Shown here: piece by piece, positions 45,024 through 53,867 of the stretch | Layout: the number at the start of each line of letters is the position of its first letter | How positions within the stretch are numbered: the first letter of the stretch is position 1 | NCBI GenBank assembly: GCA_965208685.1 | Contig: CBDBPL010000007.1 | Location: 4,526,001-4,590,000, forward strand | Length of the DNA stretch: 64,000 bases | Direction of reading: 5' to 3' | Origin: JAJEFO01 sp965208685 | Lineage (GTDB): Bacteria > Pseudomonadota > Alphaproteobacteria > Rhodobacterales > Rhodobacteraceae | The notes under the pieces: generated by a model | The model's input: the letters and a program-made list of their open reading frames with translations, nothing else | Database searches by the model: none | Told to the model about the DNA's origin: nothing | Position numbers and translations under genes: made by a program

Positions 45024-45937
45024 TCCTGATCACCGAGTTCATGGACGAAGCGGCGGTGGAGCGGCTGAAAGCGGCGCACCCGGCAAGCTATGCCCCTCAG
45101 TTGGCAGACCGGCCAGCGGAACTGGCTGCCCGCGTGGACGGCATCCAGGCGTTGATCGTGCGCAATCGTACCCAAGTCACCGCCACGCTGCTGGATGCGG
45201 CATCTAGGTTGAAAGTGGTCGGACGGCTCGGCGTGGGGCTCGACAATATCGACCTTGACGCCTGCAATTCGCAGGGTGTCGAGGTGATCCCGGCCATCGG
45301 TGCAAACACTCTGTCGGTGGCCGAATACGTGGTTGCGAACGCGCTGGTCTTGCTCAGGGGCGCCTATCTGGCCAATGCACGCATGTTGGCCGGCGATTGG
45401 CCGCGCGCAGATTGCTCGGGCCGCGAGGCCTCGGGTCGGCGGCTGGGGCTCATCGGTTTCGGCGCCAACGGGCAGGAGACCGCGCGGCTTGCGCGGGCAA
45501 TGGGCATGCAGGTCATGGCCTTCGACCCGATGCTCCCGCCCGAGCACCCCGCATGGCAGGGCGCTCGAGCGGCCAGTTTGGACGAAGTCATGGAGCAGGC
45601 GGATGTGATCAGCCTGCACGTCCCGATAACAGACCAGACCCGCCATTTGATCAACGCAGACCGGCTGGCGCAAATGAAGACTGGCGCCGTGGTGATCAAT
45701 GCCGCCCGGGGCGGCGTAGTCGATGATGCCGCGTTGGCAGAAGCCCTGCGTCAGGGGCACATCGCGGGCGCAGCGCTCGACGTGTTTGAGACCGAGCCCT
45801 TGACACGGGACGCAGCACAAGTCTTCTCGGGAATTCAAAATATTGTCCTGACGCCGCATATCGCTGGCGTCACCGAGGACAGCAATGTCCGTGTCAGTGC
45901 CATGATTGCAGATCATGTGCTTGACCGGCTTGCATAG
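45020..45937 (+). CDS. D-2-hydroxyacid dehydrogenase (SerA-like, short)
   Basis: A 305-residue NAD-binding dehydrogenase. The Rossmann segment is RLGLIGFGANGQETARLARA. The catalytic triad region has VINAARGGVVDDAALAEALR (Arg), ALDVFETEPL (Glu) and IVLTPHIAGVTED (His). ATG 45020 overlaps the stop of the aldehyde dehydrogenase by four bases. It lacks the regulatory C-terminus of true SerA. It probably oxidises or reduces a 2-hydroxy acid of the same pathway. Confidence 0.92.
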   Translation: MILITEFMDEAAVERLKAAHPASYAPQLADRPAELAARVDGIQALIVRNRTQVTATLLDAASRLKVVGRLGVGLDNIDLDACNSQGVEVIPAIGANTLSVAEYVVANALVLLRGAYLANARMLAGDWPRADCSGREASGRRLGLIGFGANGQETARLARAMGMQVMAFDPMLPPEHPAWQGARAASLDEVMEQADVISLHVPITDQTRHLINADRLAQMKTGAVVINAARGGVVDDAALAEALRQGHIAGAALDVFETEPLTRDAAQVFSGIQNIVLTPHIAGVTEDSNVRVSAMIADHVLDRLA

Positions 45938-46199
45938 GAAGACGGACGCACAAAGGAACGGGAAACCGCTCATCCCTTCCTGGCATCGGGCTTGGCACGG
46001 TGCAGCTTGACTGGAACTCGATTGGCCAGCTTCCCTTGGCAATGACGAATCTGCCGGGGCTTCGAGCAATGGCAAGTTGCCCAACGACAGTTCCCCTCGA
46101 AATCCCGGGTCTTTCCTGCGCTGCCAGTTCGTTGCGTCGCGGTTGCGATCGCGAGATTGCACCGTTGCGTTCGCCGAAGCGACTCGTCAGGTAGTTGGC

Positions 46200-47252
46200 A
46201 TGAATCTGGAACGACTGCCCCCAGCATTTTCCGGCCCATCGGCATGGACCGGCCGCGAGATGCGCGACCGCACCGACTGGATCGTCACGCTGAACGAAGA
46301 TCAGGTGGACGAGATCGAGGTCGTGGCGCGGCGGTTCCTTTCCGCCGGCGGCAACCCGGGGGAGATCACTGCGGAAGACTTTCCCTTGCCACAGCTCTCA
46401 GGACACCTTGCGCAACTTCGGGAAACCCTCCTGCACGGCCGCGGATTCGAGGTGATCAGGGGTCTGCCTGTCGCAGGTTACGACCAGCGCCTTGCCGCAA
46501 CGGTTTTCTGCGGAGTCGGTGCGCACTTGGGCAAGGCGCGTTCGCAAAACGCACAAGGGCATGTTCTCGGACACGTGCGCGACCTCGGAGCGAATCCGGA
46601 TGACCCGAACAGCCGGATCTACCAGACCCGAGCGCGGCAGACGTTTCATACCGACAGTGCGGACGTCGTGGGGCTCCTTTGCCTGCGCGAAGCCCGGGAC
46701 GGGGGCGACAGTCTTCTCGTGAGCGCGGAGGCAATCTACAACAGGATGCTGGAAGCGCGGCCGGATCTGCTGGCCCTGCTCTTCGATCCCGTCGCAACGG
46801 ATCGTCGGGGCGAGGTTCCCGAAGGGATGAAGCCATATACCGAGATTCCGCCCCTGTCCTGGCATGAAGGCCACCTGACGGTCTACTACCAGCGGCAATA
46901 CATTGACAGCGCCAGCAGGTTTCCGGACGCGATGCCCCTGACGCCGGAACTTGTCGAGGCGCTGGACATGTTCGACAAGCTGGCGAACGATCCGGATCTT
47001 CACCTCTCGATGCGGCTGCGGCCTGGCGACATGCAGTTCGTCTACAACCATGGCCAGCTACACGACCGAACGGGCTTCCTGGATTGGCCGGAGCCGGAAA
47101 GGAGGCGGCACCTCTTGAGGCTCTGGCTGAGCATTCCGGGCGATCGCCCATTGCCGCCCGTTTTCGCTCAGCGCTACGGCTCGATCACGATCGGCGATCG
47201 CGGCGGAATCGTGACTCCCGAGACAAGACTCCACGCTCCGATTGACGTCTGA
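46200..47252 (+). CDS. TauD/TfdA-family 2-oxoglutarate-dependent dioxygenase
   Basis: A 350-residue Fe(II)/2-oxoglutarate enzyme. The facial triad is His150 and Asp152 in FHTDSADVVGLLC and the distal His in NHGQLHDRTGF (about 288), with an Arg in RRRHLLRLWLSIPG for 2-oxoglutarate. Length is slightly above that of TauD. ATG 46200; ribosome site weak. 260 bases separate it from the hydroxyacid dehydrogenase, so it may be a separate transcript. Substrate unknown. Confidence 0.9.
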   Translation: MNLERLPPAFSGPSAWTGREMRDRTDWIVTLNEDQVDEIEVVARRFLSAGGNPGEITAEDFPLPQLSGHLAQLRETLLHGRGFEVIRGLPVAGYDQRLAATVFCGVGAHLGKARSQNAQGHVLGHVRDLGANPDDPNSRIYQTRARQTFHTDSADVVGLLCLREARDGGDSLLVSAEAIYNRMLEARPDLLALLFDPVATDRRGEVPEGMKPYTEIPPLSWHEGHLTVYYQRQYIDSASRFPDAMPLTPELVEALDMFDKLANDPDLHLSMRLRPGDMQFVYNHGQLHDRTGFLDWPEPERRRHLLRLWLSIPGDRPLPPVFAQRYGSITIGDRGGIVTPETRLHAPIDV

Positions 47253-47255
47253 GCT

Positions 47256-47696
47256 TCAGACGCTGATTTCTTCGTATTCGCTGCAGCTTCGACCGATAGT
47301 GGCCAGGCCTTCCTCCAGGTAGTCGGGCAACAGTGGTGTTCCGACGAGATACTCCGCCGTGCGGTCGTTGTGCTGGCTGAATGCCAGAACCTGCGCTTCG
47401 GCCCAGCTGTCCGGGCCGTCGCCACGTCCCATCCACATGATGGCAACGAGATCGACCTGGGCTCCGTCGGACAGATCCGAGATAAAGGACTTCAATTCCG
47501 CTTCAACCGGATCCGATGGCCGGTCTTCGAGAACGGCAGCATCGATGTCGTCGTCGTCGAGCGGCGATGCATCGGGGTCGGAAGATGCGGTCTTGACGTC
47601 GAATTCGCGCGACTTGGCGATGATGAAGCAGATTGTGTCAAGCGGCACACGGATGTCGGGCAGGTCGCTGTCAGGCGTTTGCCGGCTGAGCGTCAT
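47256..47696 (-). CDS. DUF3775 family protein
   Basis: A 146-residue acidic, soluble protein. DTICFIIAKSREFDVK near the start and VDLVAIMWMGRGDGPDSWAE in the middle are recognisable features of DUF3775. It is common in alphaproteobacteria without known function. Convergent with the dioxygenase gene, only four bases apart. Confidence 0.85.
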   Translation of the reverse strand: MTLSRQTPDSDLPDIRVPLDTICFIIAKSREFDVKTASSDPDASPLDDDDIDAAVLEDRPSDPVEAELKSFISDLSDGAQVDLVAIMWMGRGDGPDSWAEAQVLAFSQHNDRTAEYLVGTPLLPDYLEEGLATIGRSCSEYEEISV

Positions 47697-47838
47697 GGAA
47701 TCGGCCTCAAGACTTGCATCCAGACTGCCAAGTATCCGGGCGATTGTGAATGCCTCGGTTCAGGACAGGTCAGGCATGGCGAATGTCGCGGTGCTCCCGT
47801 GCCCGCCGACGTCGTCAATTCCGTGCTGCAACCGTGCG

Positions 47839-48108
47839 TCAGCGGCGAAGGCCAAGTCGCCGGATGAGATCCTGGTAGCGCGACTCGTCCTTGCGCTTCA
47901 CGTAGTCCAGGAGCTTTCGGCGCTGCGCGACGAGCTTCAGGAGGCCGCGACGCGAATGGTTGTCCTTCTTGTGGGTCTTGAAATGCTCGGTCAGGGTCGT
48001 GATCCGAGACGACAGGATGGCAACCTGAACCTCGGGCGATCCGGTGTCGCCCTCTTTCGTGCCATATTCCTTGATGACACTTGCCTTCTCTTCAGCGGTG
48101 ATCGACAT
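47839..48108 (-). CDS. rpsO: 30S ribosomal protein S15
   Basis: An 89-residue ribosomal protein: MSITAEEKASVIKEYG, GDTGSPEVQVAILSSRI, HFKTHKKDNHSRRGLL and RRKLLDYVKRKDESRYQDLI. ATG 48108 has GAGGAG 5 bases upstream. Binds 16S rRNA early in 30S assembly. Usually followed by pnp, here displaced by the inserted plus-strand cluster. Confidence 0.98.
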   Translation of the reverse strand: MSITAEEKASVIKEYGTKEGDTGSPEVQVAILSSRITTLTEHFKTHKKDNHSRRGLLKLVAQRRKLLDYVKRKDESRYQDLIRRLGLRR

Positions 48109-48306
48109 CGGGGTCTCCTCTTCGGGTCGTGGCACAAGCCGGGATGTCGTCCAGCAGGGCCCGTGGAGGTCGGTTGCGCGCATATAGTCGGCGCCACGGC
48201 GGATGAAAAGGGGGCTTCTGCATGCAGCAGGCACAAAGCCGCGTTGGATCCAGGGATGTGTCCGTCAGTCCTGCAAGCGACCGCAACGCCTCTAAGCTTC
48301 CGATCC

Positions 48307-48831
48307 TCAACCGCTGCGTTGACGCCACGGTCTGGGTTGGGACCGGTAGGGGACATAGAGTGGATGCCGGGGGTGCCCGGAGCCGGTCACGCCAAGGGCA
48401 AGCAAGGGCTTCGACGACGCGAGAAAGAGCTCGAGCACCGACTGCCCCTGTCCGCGATGTGCGCCGTGATTTCCCCAGGCGCACAGGACGTCGTCTGCCC
48501 AGTCAATGGCGGCAAGGATCTGTTCCCTGTTGTCCGGTCCTTCGGGCGCCGGTGCGCGCATGAGCCGCGATGGATCGGTTTCGCGGAGCGCGAACAGGTT
48601 GCAGACCCGGAACCCGCCGTAGCCAAGCATGCGGGCGCGCCGCTCGCAACGCTCGATGGTGGGATCGTTCACAAGCTCGGTTGCCGTCGACGGATTCAGC
48701 ATGATGTAGAGAAGACGGTGGTCGTCGTGGTCCCAGATGCGCGTCAGCGAATAGCGGTACCTGTCACACGCCGAATAGACCGCCTCGCTGACCCGATGTC
48801 CGTCGTCGTGGCATCGCGTGACGAGATTCAT
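48307..48831 (-). CDS. DUF1643 domain protein
   Basis: A 174-residue protein with RYSLTRIWDHDDHRLLYIML, NPSTATELVNDPTIERCERR and WGNHGAHRG, features of DUF1643. Its ATG overlaps the truB stop by four bases, so it is cotranscribed with truB. Function unknown. Confidence 0.9.
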   Translation of the reverse strand: MNLVTRCHDDGHRVSEAVYSACDRYRYSLTRIWDHDDHRLLYIMLNPSTATELVNDPTIERCERRARMLGYGGFRVCNLFALRETDPSRLMRAPAPEGPDNREQILAAIDWADDVLCAWGNHGAHRGQGQSVLELFLASSKPLLALGVTGSGHPRHPLYVPYRSQPRPWRQRSG

Positions 48832-49733
48832 GATCGGAACACCCGGTCAGGATGAAACTCGCCAGCCATGTGGGTGCCGATGGCAACCGGCCTTCCCCGG
48901 TGTGCCGCCCAGCATCTCTCGCCGCAAGCGGCATTTGAGGCGATGACCACGCCAGGATTGCCGTTCCGGATGCGGGCGACCGCTTCGTCCGGGACCTGGA
49001 CCTTCGCCAGATTCGCCAGGCCGGTTTCGAGCGGAAGAAGCAGTTCGTCAAGTTCCGGTGTCCGGGCCAGCGCCTCGATCCGATTGAACGCGACCGCGCG
49101 GTCGACGTGAAAGGGTCCGGACCATGTGCGGCGCAGCTGGACCACGTGAGCTTCGGTGCCGAGGGCGCGGCCGAGGTCGCGCGCGACGGAACGTACATAC
49201 ACTCCCTTGCCGCAGACGATTTCGAGGGTGACATGGTCTGGGTCGGGCCGGTCGACGAGGCTGAGGCTTTCGACATGGACGGGTCTTGGCGCGACCTGCA
49301 CGTCCTCGCCGGCCCTTGCACGGTCATACGCGCGTTCCCCGTCAATCTTGATTGCGGAAAACGCGGGCGGAACCTGTTCGATGTCGCCTTCAAGCGCCCC
49401 AAGCGCGGCCTGCAAGGCTTCGTCGTCAGGCCGCACGTCAGAGATGGCAATCACCTCGCCTTCCGCGTCATCCGTGTCGGTCGCCTGTCCAAGGCGCATC
49501 GTGAACTCGTAGGCCTTTGATGCATCGACGACATAGGGAATGGTTTTCGTGGCTTCGCCGAGCGCCACGGCGAGCAGGCCGGAGGCTGCCGGGTCGAGCG
49601 TGCCCGCGTGACCGGCCTTCCTCGCGTCGAGCGCCCACCTGATCTTGTTGACCGCGGCCGTCGATGTCGGTCCGGGAGGCTTGTCCACCGGAAGCCAGCC
49701 GGAGATGTCGCGCCCCTTATTCCTCCGAGCCAT
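48828..49733 (-). CDS. truB: tRNA pseudouridine-55 synthase
   Basis: A 301-residue synthase. The catalytic Asp47 is in HAGTLDPAASGLLAVALGE, and the Tyr is in ASKAYEFTMRLGQATDTDD. KIDGERAYDRAR and EIVCGKGVYVRSVARDL complete the TruB pattern. ATG 49733 starts MARRNKGRDISGW. Modifies U55 in tRNAs. It heads the truB-DUF1643-rpsO run. Confidence 0.97.
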   Translation of the reverse strand: MARRNKGRDISGWLPVDKPPGPTSTAAVNKIRWALDARKAGHAGTLDPAASGLLAVALGEATKTIPYVVDASKAYEFTMRLGQATDTDDAEGEVIAISDVRPDDEALQAALGALEGDIEQVPPAFSAIKIDGERAYDRARAGEDVQVAPRPVHVESLSLVDRPDPDHVTLEIVCGKGVYVRSVARDLGRALGTEAHVVQLRRTWSGPFHVDRAVAFNRIEALARTPELDELLLPLETGLANLAKVQVPDEAVARIRNGNPGVVIASNAACGERCWAAHRGRPVAIGTHMAGEFHPDRVFRS

Positions 49734-50130
49734 CTGGGTTCCTTTCCGAGAGGGCAGGGTGCTAGCCCCGAAGGCGCGAGGCTGTCAATGGAGGCTGCTC
49801 CTGAGGACGTGACTCCCGCATGGCCCACTCTCGTTGCAGCGATGTTCGGCCTGCGAGGAGCCATGCGGCGAGCGCGACTTGAACTGTCTGCTGGCTGTCG
49901 TTGGCGCGTTGCCGGGCATCCAGCCGACTCAACAGCTCGGGCGCTGTGCCAGGCCGCGCGCGAGTCGTTGACCAGGCAATCGGCCCCCGGTTCGACGGAA
50001 GGCGCCGTTCCGGGGGCCGATCGGCGAAGGATTGGGGTGGCTTGAAGGCATCTGCACGGGAGTCCGGGAGGACATGCGGTAAAGCGCACGATAGCATGGT
50101 TGCCCTTGATGCACCGTCGTGAAGCTGCAC
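49734..50130. other. 400-bp intergenic region between truB and the MFS gene
   Basis: Contains no supported gene. It should carry the truB promoter on the minus strand. Confidence 0.4.
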
Positions 50131-51351
50131 CTACGACACTCGCTTGGGGGTGAGGCACATCAGGCCAAAGCACAGAAGGGTCAGCAGGAATGCCAGGAGG
50201 AACGGCGCGCCGGGCAGGTAGAACAGAGAGCCGGGCTTGACGAATTCGCGGAAGATCAAGGTCATGATCAGCGGCGATATGATCATTGCCAGGGAAACGA
50301 CGCTCGTCAGCACGCCCTGCAACTCCCCCTGCTGATTGTCCAACGCAGTTCTGGACATGATCCCCTGCAATGCCGGGAGGGCAACTGCGCCAAGCGAACC
50401 AAGAGGAATGAGCACGAAGACCTGCCAGGTCTCGGTAATGATTCCATACCCGAAGAAACCGATCATTTCGAAACCGAACCCGAACAAGACGGCTTGGCGC
50501 TCGCTCATGTACGTGAGGACCACCCGGATCAACCAGCCCTGAACGACGGCTGTCGCCACGCCATAGGCGGCCAGGGTGACTCCAATCATCCATGGCTCCC
50601 AGCCAAAGCGCTCCAGCGTATAGTAGGCCCAGATCGCCGGATAGACGGTGAATGCAACCTGAAAGAAGAACATGATCGCCAGCAAGAGCTTCAGACCGGG
50701 CAGCCGGCCAACATTGATGAGACCGCCAAGCGGATTTGCCCGTTTCCAGTCAAATGGCCGCCTGATTTCGTCAGTCACGGTCTCTGGAAGGACAATCCAG
50801 CCGAACACCATGTTGCCAAGTGAAAATGCGGCGGCCGCATAAAACGGTGCCCGGGTCCCAAATTCGGCAAATGCCGCGCCGAAGAGCGGTCCCAGCACAA
50901 ATCCGATTCCAAATGCGGCACCGATCAGTCCGAAGTTCTGCGCTTTTTCGTCAGGCTCGGATATGTCGGCGATATACGCAGCGACCGTCGGTTGCGTTGA
51001 CGCTGTCAGTCCCCCGATGACCCTGCCAACGAACAGCAGCCAGATTGTGTGGGCGACACCCATCACAATGTAGTCAATTCCCATGAAGAACAGCGAAATC
51101 AGCAGTACCGGTCTCCTGCCGTAGCGGTCCGACAGGTTTCCTATCGTAGGGCCGAACAGCAGCTGCATGACCGCAAACACTGATGCGAGAACCCCACCCC
51201 AAACGGCAGCGGAGCCGAGAGTGCCGCCCCCCACCTCAAGTATGAGATCGGGCATGACGGGAATGATGATGCCGATGCCGATCGCATCTATGGCAACCGT
51301 TGCCAGCACGAAGAACAGTGGCAACCTGCCTCCCTGGAACCGGTCGGTCAT
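50131..51351 (-). CDS. MFS drug efflux protein, TetA-like (TCR/DHA1 type)
   Basis: A 406-residue, 12-span major facilitator. The loop 2-3 motif is GNLSDRYGRRPVLLISLFFM. The antiporter motif is in GAAFGIGFVLGPLFGAAFAE. The first span has AIGIGIIIPVMPDLI, typical of TetA-class DHA1 exporters. It may expel drugs, but a metabolite is equally likely. No TetR regulator lies beside it. Confidence 0.9.
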   Translation of the reverse strand: MTDRFQGGRLPLFFVLATVAIDAIGIGIIIPVMPDLILEVGGGTLGSAAVWGGVLASVFAVMQLLFGPTIGNLSDRYGRRPVLLISLFFMGIDYIVMGVAHTIWLLFVGRVIGGLTASTQPTVAAYIADISEPDEKAQNFGLIGAAFGIGFVLGPLFGAAFAEFGTRAPFYAAAAFSLGNMVFGWIVLPETVTDEIRRPFDWKRANPLGGLINVGRLPGLKLLLAIMFFFQVAFTVYPAIWAYYTLERFGWEPWMIGVTLAAYGVATAVVQGWLIRVVLTYMSERQAVLFGFGFEMIGFFGYGIITETWQVFVLIPLGSLGAVALPALQGIMSRTALDNQQGELQGVLTSVVSLAMIISPLIMTLIFREFVKPGSLFYLPGAPFLLAFLLTLLCFGLMCLTPKRVS

Positions 51352-52319
51352 TGGGCGTCACGCAAGAAAGTCACCGGCATGCCTCGAGCTGGATGACCAC
51401 TCGGCAAGTCCGGCTCAGCGGAGTCCCGGTCCGTCCCGCATCTCCAGATGCAGGCGGTCACCGGCACGCTCGTGACTTCGGACGAACTCTTCGCTGAATT
51501 CGAAGGCGAGTCCTCGGCTGCCGGGAAGGCTTGCACACCCTTGTTCCCCTTCAATCTCGCGGCCGATCAATTCGGGATGAAAGGCCCCTCCTGCCTTGGT
51601 CGTTCCCAGGATCAGCAGGTCAGGAACGGATGCAGCCAACTGGCCGTTTGCGGTTCCCTCCTCAGGCCCGAAATGTCGCCGGTCGCAGGATCTCCGCCCT
51701 GCAACGACGCTGCAGCGGGGTAGAGGTTCCTCCTTGATGACCAACGGTTGCCCAAGTTCCCTGCAAACAGCCGCCTTCATGCCAATTCCTCATTCCGAGA
51801 TGCCCGAGGGGCGGCAGCGGACGGCAGTTTTGCCAGATATTTGAACATTGCAACACAAAAATCGCGGCGCGCTCGAACATGACGGATTCTGGGCAAGTCA
51901 GACGAACTCGTCCTCGTTCCGTCCCGCCAGCCAGCGAACCTGAACCGGTGGCATCAGGACGAATTCCCCGGGGACGAGCAAATTCAACGACGGGCACCTC
52001 AATCTGGAAGGGGTCATCCGTTCCAATCGCCTTGACGGTGCCGTCTTCAGTTCCCGAGGGTGTCTGCCGGGGTCGCTTTGATGCCGATGCTCTTCGCAAG
52101 CAGGCGATCTCGAGATTGCTCAATTCGCCGCCCGGCACCCGGCTTCCGCACACCTGCCCGGCTGAGTGCAGAACGACACTTCCGGGAGATGTCCGCTTCC
52201 GCAACGTTCGATGGGCTGTCGGCCGTGTCGCGGAGAACGGTTCGGCAAATTCGCTGATCGGACATTCCCGGCATCGTGCACTTGTCAGATTCTTTCAAGC
52301 AACGATCTTGCGCGCGGCG
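51352..52319. other. decayed region upstream of the MFS gene
   Basis: Almost 1 kb without an intact gene. It holds one tiny alcohol-dehydrogenase fragment (listed separately). Other open frames match nothing. Likely the scar of insertions and deletions between truB and rbfA. Confidence 0.5.
51712..51780 (-). pseudogene. N-terminal scrap of a zinc alcohol dehydrogenase
   Basis: MKAAVCRELGQPLVIKEEPL is a typical start of medium-chain alcohol dehydrogenases (MKAAV...PL...E.P). The continuation GEVLV..CG.C is absent, and the frame goes on into unrelated sequence. Only about 23 codons remain. Confidence 0.5.
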
Positions 52320-52646
52320 TGACATTGCCTGGACTTGGCCTCGACTCCCGCCCGGAATCGCTGCGCGCGGGTGACGTGGTCGTGATGGACGGCCTGGCCT
52401 GCCACAAGAGCCCGGTCGTCCTCACGGCGAACCGCGTAGCCGGCGCGCACGTGCTCTTCCTGCCGCCGTACAGTCCGGACCTGAACCCGATCGAACAGGC
52501 GTTCGCCAAGATCAGGCACCGGCTTCGGAACGCCGCCGCCCGGTCCCGGGAAGCGGCTCTGGCGCGCCGTCGGCGGGGTCCTCGACGACATCGAACCGCA
52601 GGAGTGCGCGAAGTGCCTCAGGAATGCCGGAAATGTCTCCAACTGA
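52320..52646 (+). pseudogene. IS630-family transposase, C-terminal remnant
   Basis: The last third of an IS630 DDE transposase. LRAGDVVVMDGLACHKSPVV carries the second catalytic Asp and LFLPPYSPDLNPIEQAFAKI the catalytic Glu. After NAAARSREA the frame shifts by one base (near 52553-52560) and continues as LWRAVGGVLDDIEPQECAKC with a normal stop at 52644-52646. The 5' part is missing. A dead insertion sequence. Confidence 0.88.
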
Positions 52647-52703
52647 ACCGGACACGCTCCAGCCTGCGACGGGACCGTTCTGGCGGCCTTGTTCCGACGG
52701 TGC

Positions 52704-53435
52704 TCATTTCAAGACGCCGAGAATCGGCCCCATGGGCAAGCCAAAATCGTGACGTCCGATCATCGGCGCGTACAGGCGGGAAACCTTGCCGTCGAGAAAC
52801 AGCGCATCAGGGGTCTTGAACACGTCGCGGAACAGTCGGGCAAAGCGGTGAAAGTTGACGGGCTGATCCGAGATGGCAGCCACGATGCGCCCGTCCTCGG
52901 TCACCCCGATTCCGTTGCGGATGAAGCGGGACGGCGAGTCGGCCAGGAAGCGAGGATGAAGCTGTCCGTCGATGACGAGCATGGGGCCGGATTGGGTGGC
53001 AAAGCTGCAGGAAGCACGGGATCGAACAAAGCTGCGGGATTCGACGATGCCGGCAATGCCGTCGTTCAGGCAAAACACGCCGTTTGGCAGGAGCCCGAAG
53101 TTCCCCGGCCCTTCACGTGTGACGACCGGCGCGAGTTCAATCCCGTCCTCGACATAGAGACCGACCGGGATTCGGTTCGGGTGATACATGCCGGCATTCA
53201 TGGCAAAGACCAGCTGATGGCCATGCGCGCCTGCATGTTCCGCGATGTTCTCAAAGGTGCTGAAGCGCCTGCCGTCGGCGTCGTTCAGAAACAGCCGGAC
53301 GTCCTCCGCCGCCGGATCGATCTCGCAGGCCGTGAACGGCACGTTTTCGAAGGTCAGGTTCCAGCAATCTGCGGCGACGGCATCCGTGCCCAGAGCGGCG
53401 TTAGTCAGCGTCAAGATCGCGGCGAACGTTTTCAT
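52704..53435 (-). CDS. exported phosphodiester glycosidase-type protein (NAGPA/DUF2233 family)
   Basis: A 243-residue protein with a signal peptide (FAAILTLTNAALGTDAVA). The family core is QLVFAMNAGMYHPNRIPVGL, GPGNFGLLPNGVFCLND, SGPMLVIDGQLHP and PDALFLDGKVSRLYAP. Members hydrolyse phosphodiester-linked sugars or are exopolysaccharide-related; the role here is open. ATG 53435 lies within rbfA, a 35-base overlap in another frame, so it is coupled to rbfA. Confidence 0.85.
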   Translation of the reverse strand: MKTFAAILTLTNAALGTDAVAADCWNLTFENVPFTACEIDPAAEDVRLFLNDADGRRFSTFENIAEHAGAHGHQLVFAMNAGMYHPNRIPVGLYVEDGIELAPVVTREGPGNFGLLPNGVFCLNDGIAGIVESRSFVRSRASCSFATQSGPMLVIDGQLHPRFLADSPSRFIRNGIGVTEDGRIVAAISDQPVNFHRFARLFRDVFKTPDALFLDGKVSRLYAPMIGRHDFGLPMGPILGVLK

Positions 53436-53808
53436 TTGCGAACATGGCACGAGTGTCATCAAGGCGGTCGAAAGTCTCGTCAATGCGGAACCGGATTTCC
53501 GGCGAAAACTTGAGCTGGAGACGCCTGCACACGATGCGCCTGATGTCAGAGCGATTGCGACGAAGGGCGTCCAGCGCCTCGTCCCGGTTGTTTCCGCCCA
53601 GGGGCAGTATGTAGGCAGTCGCGACCTTGAGGTCCGGAGAACAGGTGACTTCACCCACGGTGATCGACATTGAATTGAGCTCCGGATCATGGACATCGCC
53701 CTGGATCAGGACGTCCGAGAGACGTCGCCGGATCAGTTCCGCGACTCGCAGCTGGCGTTGGGATGGACCTGGGCCGTCATGAAAGCGGGCACGCGACATG
53801 TCCCGCAT
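53401..53808 (-). CDS. rbfA: 30S ribosome-binding factor A
   Basis: A 135-residue cold-adaptation/30S maturation factor. Motifs: SQRQLRVAELIRRRLSDVLI, MSITVGEVTCSPDLKVATAY and LQLKFSPEIRFRIDETFDRL. ATG 53808; ATG 53799 is possible. Divergent from dapB. In many alphaproteobacteria truB follows directly, but here truB begins 3.7 kb away. Confidence 0.94.
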   Translation of the reverse strand: MRDMSRARFHDGPGPSQRQLRVAELIRRRLSDVLIQGDVHDPELNSMSITVGEVTCSPDLKVATAYILPLGGNNRDEALDALRRNRSDIRRIVCRRLQLKFSPEIRFRIDETFDRLDDTRAMFANENVRRDLDAD

Positions 53809-53867
53809 CTAAGTGCTGGCGAGCCGTTGGGCAAGCGCGTAAGGAGGTCGCGAACGGGAGGTTGGAA

